64,000 nt of DNA, from positions 107,440,001 through 107,504,000 of the forward strand of contig CM075345.1 of the NCBI GenBank assembly GCA_037693485.1, in the 5' to 3' direction. Position 1 is the first letter of the stretch; every line of letters begins with the position of its first letter. Shown here in pieces: positions 38,901 to 50,900 of the stretch. The position numbers and the translations under genes are program-made. The notes below the pieces were generated by a model that saw nothing but the letters and a program-made list of their open reading frames with translations, was not told the origin of the DNA and did no database searches. Source of the stretch: Kitagawia praeruptora (Eukaryota; Streptophyta; Magnoliopsida; Apiales; Apiaceae).

Positions 38901-41900
38901 ATCTAGAAAATGAAAACTCACGATTCTTCTACCAAACACAAGGATCTATGTTTTGTATGTTAAACATCCGCTCTGATACCAATTGTTAGGTCCAAATGTG
39001 TTGTAGAGGGGGGGTGAATACAACTTTTCGATTATGAGTAGCAATAAATACGATGCAATAAATGAACACACAGATTCAAGGAATATATTTCTTTTATATA
39101 TAACTTGAAAAGGTTGCTACAACATTCATTACAAAGTATAACAGAAGTTGAGAGAGAAGTGAATGATTCTAAGCTCTGTGAATACTCTCTCTCTTTTTCT
39201 TGTGTTTTTTTCTCAGTATTGCTCACTAACTAAAACATTACACAAGTGCTTCTATTTATACTACATGTAATCTATGACCTGTAGTCTTCAAAGACTAAGA
39301 TGTACGTGGCCCAATGATGTCCACATAAATCTTGTCTTATCTTGAAAGCTTGGAAATCTGCCAATCAGAAGATGCCATGTGTCATGTTGAAGCTGCACTC
39401 TAAGTAGAACTTCTACTTGAGAATTTCTACTTAGCCATCTCGAAATTCTAAGTAGAACTTCTACTTGGGAATTTCGACTTAGCCATCTAGAACATTTCTT
39501 ACTTAGAAAATATTCTGGTCTTCAACTTGAAACTTCAATGCACATCTTGAGCTTGTGATATCTTCATATCTTCTTTGTTCTTCTACAAGCTCTTGAACAT
39601 GGATCTTTATTACTGACATAAACTTGCTATCAATGTCCTGACACTTGATGCACTGGTCTGGTTCATAAGTGACTAGTCTTGATAGTGTTTCTGCTTCTTG
39701 AATAAATTACCATATTCACTTAATAACTTGGCTTTCCAATATTTGCTTTCCTTCTTGTTCACTTGAAATCAATTGGTCTTGTTGATACTGATAGTTATGA
39801 TCTTGATTCTCGAACTCTCAAATCACTGAGGCCTGAACAACTTTGACTTGAACTTCTCTCAATGATTTCTTCTTGGCTTGATCATAGTTAACATGTTCAA
39901 TTGTATCAATTACCTTGTCTTCATATAGTGTTGATTTCTTGTGACTTCTTGTTCTTGATTGTCTTCTGGTTAAGTATCTTTTCGTTTAATTGAGTTACAT
40001 TAGTTATAGTGTTACAAGTTAATACACTCTGCCTTTCAAAGAGTCTTACTGATAGTACTTCTTTAGGTGCTCGGCATTCCAAGCACGGGGAATAGTGTTC
40101 CCATCCATGTCTTCAAGGTGGTAAGTGCCTTCCCAAAAGATAGATTTTATTTTGTAAGGCCCTTCCCAGTTTGCTCCAAAGGCCCCGTGCCCGGGAACCC
40201 GCATATTGGGCATCATTCTTCTCAGTACTAGGTCGCCAACCTTGAGGGGTCGAGGGCGTACCTTGTTATTATAGTATTTGCGGGTCCTCTGTTGGTAAGC
40301 CGCAAGTTTCAGCTGGGCGGTAGCCCGGTTTTCCTCTACCATGTCTAGGGCCAACCTCTGATGTATTTCATTTGATTCTTGACTGAAATTATCCCTCCGG
40401 TAGGACCCTGTCCCGACTTCCACTGGGACCATAGCTTCACAGCCATAGGTTAGGACAAAGGGAGACTCTCCGGTTGTGGACCTGGGAGTGGTGTTGTAAG
40501 ACCACAAGACCATTGGAAGCTCCTCTGGCCAATTTCCCTTTTTATCTTCCAACTTGGCTTTCAGAGTGTGCTTGATTATTTTATTCACAGCTTCCGTCTG
40601 CCCATTGCTTTGGGGGTGGCAAACGGCTGAAAAATCTTTCTTTATTTCCAAGTCCTCACATAGACTTCTCATTTCTCTACTATCAAATTGCTTGCCATTG
40701 TCTGAGATCAGCTTGTACGGTACCCCGTATCTACATATAATGGCTCGCTTAACAAATTCTTTCAGCTTACCAGCAGTGATGGTAGCTAGGGGTTCCGCCT
40801 CTGCCCACTTGGTAAAGTAGTCAACGGCTACCACGGCATATTTCACACCACCTCTGCCTTTGGGAAGCTCCCCAATCAGGTCAATCCCCCATATTGCAAA
40901 GGGCCAGGGGCTTCCAATGGGTTTTAATTCCACAGCTGGGTTGCTATTGAAGTTAGCAAACCTTTGGCATTGATCACAAGCTTTAGCAAAGTCATAAGCA
41001 TCAGTTTTCATGGTAGGCCAGTAATAGCCCTGTCGGAGAATTTTGTGGGCCAGGGAGGTACCCCCCGAGTGGTTGCCACAAATGCCTTCATGAATTTCCC
41101 TTAGGATGTATTCACATTCATTTCCAGATATGCACTTAAGTAGAGGTTGATTAAATCCCCTCTTGTATAGGATGCCATCATAGATCACATAACGGGCAGC
41201 CTTATATTTGAGTTTCCGAGCTTCATCTTTGTCCTCCGGAAGTGTCCCCTTGGTGATATACTCACGTATTGGGGTTGTCCATTGGTTTTCCATTGAAGAA
41301 TCTATTTCCATGGTCTCCTCTCGATAGATACTTGGTTGGAGCTGCACTTCAAGGGGTATTACCCCTAACAGGACAGCTTCTTTTTGGGATCCCAACTTGG
41401 CAAGGGCATCAGCATTGGCATTTTCCACCCTTGGGATTTGATTTAGATTTAGCAATTTGAACCTACTGATAAGTTCTTGGGCATACTTCATGTAGAGTTC
41501 AGTGCGGGGGCCTCGACTCTGGAAGCTTCCTTTAATTTGCCACACAATCAGCATGGAGTCACTAAACACATTTAGGTATTCTACCTTCATTTCCAGAGCC
41601 AGTTTCAAGCCAGCAATCAAGGCCTCATACTCTGCATCATTGTTGGTAGCCCTGAAGCCAAAGTGTATGGCACTCTGAATTCGGTGCCCCTCTGGGCTTA
41701 CCAACTCTATTCCTGCACCTCCCCCATTATTATTTACTGCACCATCAACATACAGGTTCCACCACAATTGGGGGCTTTCGGCATCCCCTTCGGTAACTGG
41801 GGTTACCGGGGTACAATCTTCTCCGGTAACCTCAAAATCAGGAGGAAACTCCAGTAAGAAATCGGCCAGTGCTTGACCTTTAATAGCAGTTCGGGGTTTG

Positions 41901-44900
41901 TAATCTATTTCAAACTGTCCTAGCTCGACAGCCCATTTCATCATTCTACCGGAGGCTTCCGGCTTGTGCATCACTTGCCTCAGCGGGAAGAATGTTCTAA
42001 CTTCAATTTTATGGGCCTGAAAGTAAGGCCTTAGCTTCCTGGAAGCCAATATTAGAGCATATGCTAGCTTTTCCATGCTGGGATACCGGGTTTCCGCATC
42101 CAGCAGCCTTTTGCTCACATAGTATACCGGGTATTGTACTTGTTCTTCTTCCCGAATCAACACAGCACTTATAGAGTATTCAGAAACAGCTAAATATAAA
42201 ATGAGTACCTCACCTTCCAAGGGTTTGGAGAGCAATGGTGGGCTTCCCAGCTGTTCTTTTAGTTTCTTGAAGGCTTCCTCACATTCCGGGGTCCATTCGA
42301 AGTTTTGACCCTTCTTGATAGCCTTGAAAAACTCCTTGCATTTGTCGGAAGACCGAGATACGAATCTATTTAGGGCTGCTACCCTTCCGGTAAGCCCTTG
42401 GACTTCTTTTACATTCCTTGGGGACCTCAGTTCCAGCAATGCTTTGATTTTGGCAGGGTTTGCTTCAATCCCTCTGTGGTTCACAATGAATCCAAGAAAT
42501 TTTCCAGACTCCACCCCAAAAACACACTTTTGGGGGTTCAGCTTCATCCGGTACTTCCTTAGGATATCAAACATCTCAGATAGGTGCAACACATGGTCGG
42601 CTGCCACCTTTGATTTGACCAACATATCATCAACATAGACTTCCATAGTCTTACCAATCTGTTCCTTAAACATCATGTTTACGAGCCTCTGATAGGTAGC
42701 CCCGGCATTCAATAGCCCAAACGGCATCCCCACATAACAGTACAGTCCCCTATCAGTTATGAAGCTGGTATGCTCCTGGTCCGGTTCAAACATCGGTATC
42801 TGGTTATATCCGGAGTAGGCATCCATGAAACTTAGCAAAGCATGGCCTGCCGTGGCATCCACCAGTTGATCAATTCTAGGTAGCGGGAAGCTATCCTTAG
42901 GGCATGCCTTATTTAGATCAGTAAAGTCAACACATGTCCTCCATTTCCCATTAGGCTTCCGGACCAGCACTGGGTTTGCTAGCCATGTTGGATAGAAGGA
43001 TTCTTTGATCAAACCAGCCTTCAATAACCGGTCTACTTCTTCTTGGAGGGCGGTAGCCCTTTCACCACTGACAGGCCTTCTCTTCTGCCGGATACCCCTT
43101 CTCTCAGGGTCAATGTTCAAATGATGGCACATGACTTTCGGGTCAATCCCCACCATGTCAGAATGACACCATGCAAATACATCAAGGTTGCTTTTAAGGA
43201 AAGCAGTCAACCTTTCTCTTGTACTTTTATCTAGCTGTTGCCCGATTTTCAAGATTTTACTAGGATCTTCAGCATCCACTAGTATAGGGATAGTATCCTC
43301 GGCAGCCCCTGCCTTCTCCAGGGTACCGGGCATCCTGGGATCAATGTCAATCTCAACCGGGAGTCCTCTTTCCGCTCCCTGGCTCTCATTCTCTAGCATT
43401 GCTCCATCTAGATCATCATCTGAGGCACTTTTTACCATGCCTTCCAGTGAAATGCTATGAATTTCCTCATTTTTTTCGGCAGCTTCCAACAACAAGCTTT
43501 GTGGTGGTACCACCCCTCGAAAATTTGGAACCTCTTCAGTAGGTTCATCTGGCAATTCCACTATCATGATGGCATTACACGATGCTCTTTCAAACTTCTG
43601 TGGCTCAAGCCCATGGCTTCTCATTAAGGCTTCTCCATCAGCCTTTTCTTCAATTTGAATAGGTTTGTCTGCCCTCTCGGCAGCCTGCACAGCTCTGTTA
43701 TAGCATTCCCTTGACTCATGTTGACATCCTTTCACACACCCAATGCCATTTGGTGTAGGAAACTTCATTGAAAAGTGGTATATTGAGGTTACCACCCTCA
43801 TATCTTTCAATACTGGTCTACCGAGAATTGCATTGTGGGATATGTCTTCATTTACCACCATGAATTCTGCCATTTGGGTGGCCTTGCAGGGATCCACACC
43901 CAATGTCAAGGGTAATTTGACCCTGCCCATGATTTGGACTGGGTTACCGGTAAACCCATATAGCTCATTATTGGTAGGCAGTAACTCTTTGTCCAAAAGT
44001 CCCAATTTCTGAAATGTGGTATATGCCAAGATATTTACTGAGCTTCCATTATCAACCAGCACTCTGTGCACATTCATTCCACCAATATTCACGGTTACCA
44101 CCAAAGCATCATTATGAGGGTGGTGAACCCACTTGGCATCCTCCTCGGTAAAGGAAATATCAGCGGTTTCCCCTTTAAACAGCTTAGGGGGCCTTTCTGC
44201 AAGGTGGAACACATTAGTTAGGGGTTTGTCCCTGGCTTCCCGAGCATACCTATCTCTGGCATTCCGACTGGCACCCCCCAAATAAGGGCCGCCAAAGATG
44301 GTATGGATGCTATTAGCTCGGGTAGTCCTTTCTTGGTTTCCAGGAGCCCTGTCCTTGTTATCTCTACCTTCTTTATATTTCTTAGCCTCTTGGGCTACAA
44401 ATTCAGTCAGGTATCCACCTCTAATCAACTCTTCAATTTGATCTTTCAAATGCCTGCAATCAGCAGTCTCGTGTCCATTCACTTCGTGGAATGCACAGTA
44501 CTTTCCTTGATCTTTCACTCCTGGGGGCCCTGCCCGGTAGGGCCTCCGGAATAGCCCATTCTTCTCATTCACTTCGAGAATATGACTGATTGGGACAGTC
44601 AAAGGAGTATACTCTGAGTATTTCTGAAAATTCGCCTTTGGAGTGAGTCTGTCCTTGGCAGAAATTCTATCCTTAGTTGCATTAACAGCAATAGGGGCAG
44701 TCTTGTCATCATACCGGGGGGCTCCTAAGCCGGCGGTACCACTCCCGGAAGCCCTCTTGTTCGAATCCCTTTTAGGGCTGTAAGAACGATTTCTTTTGTT
44801 CCTGTTCCAACCTCGGGAACTGGAATCTTTGGACAATTTTGCCATGGATTCCTCAATCACTTTATGGCGTTCTGCTTGTTGGTAAAATTCCGCCAGGGTT

Positions 44901-47900
44901 CCGGGCTCCTCGGTTTGCAATTCCTTCCAAAACTCGGTTCCAGGTCTTACCCCGGCTATCAGGAAGTTCTTCAGAGTTTCATCAGAGGCCTTCTTCACTT
45001 TTGGCACTTGCTCATTAAATCTTTTGAAATACTGTCTTAGAGACTCGTGAGTTTCTTGCTTGATATTAGCCAGAGTATTCACCGGTGGGGCGTAGGCCAC
45101 GGTAGCCCTAAATTGAGAGATAAACTGATCTCCCATCCTCCTCCAGGATTTGATAGACCCTTCGGCTAGCCTCTTGAACCATTGGTGGGCATTTCCGGTC
45201 AGGGTAGATGCCAATAGCCTACACCTTGCTAAGTCCTCCACCTGGTATACATCCATTTCTGTATTAAAACGGCTCAAGTATTCAACTGGATCTGAGTTTC
45301 CATTGAATTTCAAGTCAGTATTCATCTTAAAGAACCTTGGCAAGGCTGCCTTTTTCACTTTCACAGAAAAGGGGGAACCGGCAGTGATACCGGACTTAAA
45401 CTTTTTCTCCTCCTTGATCTTTTCCAAGGCTTTTTTCCAGTCAGACATCCTGAACTGTCCATTTTCACCATCTGAAAGCGTATCACTTTCAGAATCATCA
45501 TCTTCATTGGCTGTCTTGCTTCTTCTAGGGATTGAACTTTGATGGGAGCCGGAATCCTGATCAGTACCCTCACCGGTAGGGACTCCGGTAGAGCGGGATC
45601 TCCTGTTTCTATGCCAAGAAGAGTGACTGCTTTGCCTATAATTCCTTCTGCCATCAGATCTGGATCTCCTGGAAATGCTTTTTGGGGGTACCGTTTGGGA
45701 CCTCTCTCGGCGTTCTCGGGAACCCTGAATTGTGGAATCCCCATTGCCATCTCTCCGATCTTTGCTTCCAGTGTGAATCAGCTTGTGACGAAGGTCTTTG
45801 TTAGTCAGTTTTTTGCCAACTCGATCAAAAACACTTAGACTTCTGGTGGGTGAACCTTCGGCACCCTGGGTTTCCGGGACATCAGATCGGTCACCCTCAT
45901 ATTCTTCTTCCACAGGCTCTTCTGCGTCTTCTTCAGATGGGACATGATCAGTGTTGTCCTCAATATTGTCCTCAGACTCAAAGTTCAGCCTTGTCGGAGT
46001 CACATTCTTCTTTTTTGACTTCGACTTGCACTTCCTTTGCCATTTTTTCATTTTTTCGGAACCTTTTTCCAAGTTGTTGACTCTTTCATTCATCGTCTTC
46101 AGATAGTTCATGATGTCCTTGTTACTAACATCATCACCACCTTTGTTTCGTCCATTACCATCCTGAGACGGTGTTTTATCACTTTCAGAATTGTCACTCG
46201 CCATATCTCCTCCAAATGACGATTTTTGAGGCCCCTCCTTCGGGCGCCAATTGTTGTGGGAGGATTTTAGCACAACAAATTATGAGGCCTCGTGCTGGAA
46301 TAGCGCCAATAATCAAGGAATCGTACAACCACCCGGAAAGGCTCGTGGTTGAAGATCAATGGCTAGTCGCCCGGGAAGGCACACGACTAGGGTTACCGAA
46401 GAACACGGGATGTGATTCCTCGGAAGGATCGGACTGAATCCACGGGATGAGAGCTCAAGGACCAAATGTTGGCCAGCCAAGAACCCTAATTTGACTGTGT
46501 CACACAAGAGTGCACGTGCTCTAGCTACTCAAGGAGTGTAAAGTGTCGAAGAAGATCCCGTAAACTGCCTACATACCACTATTTATAGTGGATCAAGCCC
46601 GAATGTAGTTCTTGAATGATATGATTGTTTGTTCATGATGAGTTATCCTCTCTCCAGTGGGATAATGACTGTTATTTCTGATAATAATCGAGTGTGATGT
46701 ATGAAATCAGGTTACCAAGTAGTTTAGGTAACATAGAATGATTATCTTTTATATTTATCATGATTTTGTATCATTTATCAAGTATATATGACATATATCC
46801 TCAAATAACTGAATGTTTATCTGTTTGAGAGTGTTTTTAGATGATATAGACGTGTTCCTAAAAAATAGGGGGCGTGCCTTATCTGTATTGGCAGCCTAAT
46901 CAGGCTTCCGGCGGAAGCTGGGGGTACCGCCCGGTAGCCTGGCTCCGGTACCCCCTCCGGTAACCCCTATCACGGGAGCTACTCTGGAAGCTCTACTGGG
47001 TGACTGGTAATAGTTATAGGTTATCCTCAAGGGGATGCCTTGAGACCCTTAGCCATGTGTTCCCGTGCTACAGCGTACATGGTAACCCCTAGGGCTACCC
47101 TAGGCTCCCGGAAACCTGACAGATTACTCATTCTCTTCATGGATCTGGACCCTAATCCTCTAGTGGGCCTAAATCTAACCCATGCGAGATTTTGGTCACA
47201 ACATAATCATTTATCCAGAAAATACAAACACAAGCTTATTATTTAAATTGTTCTCAGCTGTTACATCATTGTTCTTGGGTGATTATTGTTGGAACCCCAT
47301 CTCAATTCATTACAAGTGGTATCAGAGCAATAGATCCGATGGATGAAAATCAGCACTGGAAGTTGGATGAAGAAGAGTGGAAAGACAAGTTTGATAAGGC
47401 CTTTGATAAAGCTTTGGAAACATGGCGCCTCTCTTGGACGGATGGTTCGATGGACCACCAAACCACAGCCACGAAGAAATGGGGTGCCGCTCGGAAGGTA
47501 CACAGCGATAGTACTAGACATTTAGAGTTTGACAAGGAAGAAGTGAACAATGTTGAAGCTATTTGGAAATTGGGGTATGCAGTGAAGGTGTTTGATAAAA
47601 GTCCTGAGAGAGCTTTGGAGGAAGAACGTGACAAGGAGGAAGTGAACAATGTTAAGGCTATGTGTCAACTGGGATATGCAGTGAAGGTGTGTGATGGAAG
47701 TCCCGATAGAGTGTTTACAAGTACAGGTACACAACCAGATTTCTCCCCTCATTTAAACTCTCATTTTAATGGTTATGCTAAATTTGGGAAGGGGAATGAT
47801 GTGGGTGGTTATGGAGAAGTAAATACAAATATTTGGGGTAGTTATAAGGATGGTGGGTCGGGTGGAGGACCGGGGCAGGGGCGTATCCGAACACTCACTT

Positions 47901-50900
47901 TACCGAGGTTTGATCGTACTGATTCGAATGGGTGGATTATGAGAGTTGAGAAATTGTTGTATGTATATAGTGTGTCCGAAAGTGAGTTATTAGAGGTAGT
48001 AGAAATGGCGTTCGTAGGAGATGTGTTACAATGGTATCAATGGGAGAATAAACGACGTCCCTTTCGTTGTTGGAGTGATTTGAAGATGATTATACTAAGG
48101 CAGTTTAGTTCATCCACATACCAAAATTTATTACATGGGTCTCCTTCCAGGAGTGAAGCTTCACAAAATCTTTCTGAGAACCAGTCTATACGTTGTCGTA
48201 CTCCTACTCGTGAGAGGATAGCTCGGGCAAGTTGGCTAGAAGATGGTACTGTTCAAAGTTCTCATGAACTGGAAAAGCGCGAGTATGTTAATAATGCTAT
48301 TCTTAGCTTTGATTCATCAGAAAGCTCTTCACATTGCTCTAGTAATGCCTCAATTAAAATGGTGGACCGCTACATTGATGGGGAACAGGTACAGGCATGC
48401 AATGTTTTGGAGAGCCATTCTTCCCAGAAAAGTCAGGTTGTAAGTGCAAATGGTGGTGGAACACGTCCTCCAAGGGTTCAGTACACAAAATTACTGTTAG
48501 CTGATGGTGTGAAACAGAAGCCAAAGTCCCATTCTTTTAGAGAAACCAAGGGATCTGAACAGTATTTTTCAACGAAAGATTGGGTAGAGAATGGCTTTGA
48601 GCACGAGTCACCTAGAAAACTCGCAAAACATGGGATTGAGAAAGTCTTTCAATCACATGTTTTCGAGAGGGCTTCAGCCAGAGAAGAGCTTCGACTAGAA
48701 AGAACATAATTGGACTTGACGACTCGAAGATTGGAGAAAGAGAAGAGTGATTTGCAGTTGACACTGGAGAAGGAGCTAGATAAAAGATCAAATGAGTGGT
48801 CATTCAAACTTGAGAAGTTTCAGGTAGAAGAGCATAGGCTTCGTGACAGGGTTAGGGAGCTTGCGGAGCAAAATGTTTCCCTTCAAAGAGAAGTCTCTAC
48901 ATTTTGTGAGAAGGATATTGATAGTGAAGGCTGCATTACATCATCAGAACAGCAGCTACATGACCAAACGGCAAGAATGGAAGAATTGGGAGATGAAAAT
49001 CAAAATCTCCAGCAGCACATTATGGAAATACAAGAAAAGTATAAAGTAGCTCAAGAGGATCATGATTACATTCGAAGGAATGATATGGAGAAGGATAAAG
49101 AGTGTAAGGATCTGCACAAGTCTATTACTAGGATGCTGAGAACTTGCTCTGAACAAGATAAAACAATTAATGGGTTACGTGAAGGACTAAGAGAGGAAAT
49201 CAGAAAGGAGACTTTCTTAGATAACTTTGACAGTCAGTTAGGTAAGCGGCAAATGGAACTAATGAGATTGACAGGAAATGAACAAACCTTGAGAAATGAG
49301 GTAGAGTCTTTTAGGCACGAGGCTGATTCGCTGCGGCATGAAAATATAAGCTTATTAAATCGACTTAAGGGCTTTGGGAAGGAGGATGTGCCTAGCATCA
49401 GGCTAGATCAGGAACTTTTGAGTCGTGTTTGCTGTTTACAGAACTAAGGGCCAAGATACTCTGAAGACACTATCGACCTATCCGGCAGGTTAGGCAAGCT
49501 CTCACTTTGCCCTGATTTCAATACTACCTGGCAAACTGATGAGAACGTGTTGCAAGTCTCAAAGAGCAGGTCCACTCAAGACAAGAGAAAGCCATTGGGT
49601 GGCTTAAAAAGACTCCTAAACCAGTATGGTGATTATTTGACGGCTGAACAAACTCTGTACATGATTAGCAAAAATTCTTCACCACATGGATATGGTACGC
49701 AGAGATTGGTGCACTACATTGCAACTGTTTTTGAGGCACGGATGCTTGGAACTGGGACAACACTATATGCAGATCGTTGTATGATGGGAATACCATTTGC
49801 CGATACTTTAAATGCTTATCAGTCATATTTTACTATAGTCACATTTCAAAGAATGTCAAATATATTTGCAAACAAGGCTATATTTAGACAAACTCTGGGA
49901 GCAACAAAGCTGCATATTATTGAGTTTGGAATTTCGTACGAATTCCAATGGCCATGTATCATTCAGGTTTTTTCCTCACGACCTGGCGGATCACCACATC
50001 TTCGTATCACAGGAATTGATTTTCCTGAACCTGGGTTCCTGCCATTGAAGAGGGTTGAAAAGACAGGCTTCTGTCTAACTAACTATTGCAAGAGATTTAA
50101 CATCCCATTTGAGTATAACTGCAGTGCGAAGAAATGGGATGCGATTCAGCTAGAGGATTTGAAGATTGAAGAAGGTGAAAGGCTCATGGTTAACTGTTTG
50201 TACAGGTTAAGGCAAGTATCTGATGAGTCAGCAGTAGAAAGTGGTCCAAGAAACGTGGTGTTGAAATTAATTAAGAGAATCAACCCTGGATTGTTGGTCC
50301 TTGGAGTACTTAATGGCACCTATAGTTCTACCTTCTTTAAGACACGCTTCCGGGATGCTTTGTCTCATTTCTCTACCCTCTCGGATATGTTTGAGGCTAC
50401 TTTAGCCCATGACGCTAAAAGCAGAATGGTAATGGAGCAATCAATAATTGCAAAAGATGCTATAAATGTCATAGCTTGTGAAGGAACAACGAGGGTTGAG
50501 AGACCAGAGAAGCACAACCAGTGGACATCCCGGATAATGAAGGCTGATGTCAAATTTCTACCAATATATGGGTTCGATAGTTCAAAATTCCAGGATAGTG
50601 AGGGCGAAGATGCATGTAACATCGTAAGGTGGTTATGGTATGCCTTGCCACGGAGACAATGGAGACCTGGTGAAGAGCAGGATGAGTTTCAAGATAAAGT
50701 GGTGGCTGATGAGGTGAAGATAGGCCTGATCTATGCTTGTGGGAGGAAGGAAAATGCTACGTGGGAAAGAAGTCGAGACCTTAACTCCGACCTTGAGGAC
50801 AAGGTCGTTCTTGGGGGGCGGAATAATGTTATGCACTGACCAACTTATCAACTCCACTGGACTCTTAGTTGCAAAAGGACAGGCCCAAGCCCAACTCCAG

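Larger units (their letters stand above)
25387..40038 (-). mobile_element. SIRE/Maximus-like Copia element B, nearly intact, innermost of the nest
   Basis: LTRs at 25387-26442 (1056 bp) and 38984-40038 (1055 bp) start TGTTAGGTCC and end GCCTTTCA. They differ by one G in a G-run and otherwise look identical by eye. AAGAG flanks both sides (25382-25386 and 40039-40043). The element is minus-strand and 14,652 bp long. Order: 5' LTR, primer site, a 0.7-kb leader, gag, pol, a 1.7-kb spacer with a palindrome array, a 1329-codon accessory ORF, polypurine tract, 3' LTR. The only obvious lesion is a 1-nt frameshift in the integrase. It is inserted in the Tat element 2 bp after the pol stop codon. Confidence 0.95.
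18868..47203 (-). mobile_element. Tat-lineage Ty3/Gypsy element with antisense accessory gene, nested
   Basis: Two 952-bp LTRs (18868-19819 and 46252-47203) begin TGTTGTGGGAGG and end GGTCACAACA, and TAATC flanks both sides. By eye they differ at one base (A at 18952, G at 46336). The element is minus-strand: 5' LTR on the right, primer site near 46233-46249, gag-pol at 46204-40046, polypurine tract at 19820-19831. Without the Copia insert it is about 13.7 kb. A second archaeal-type RNase H domain after RT/RNase H and an antisense accessory gene near the 3' end point to the Tat clade (Retand-like rather than Ogre). With an intact ORF it could be autonomous were it not split at its 3' region by Copia element B. 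It is inserted in the 5' LTR of the chimeric element. Confidence 0.93.

Noticed and set aside
46205..46273. Upstream extension of the Tat gag-pol frame
   Set aside because: It would start with GTG inside the LTR and cross the primer site; the ATG at 46204 is the sensible start.
40554..46437. Many plus-strand open frames opposite the Tat gag-pol
   Set aside because: They are antisense shadows of a long intact ORF and match no family I know.
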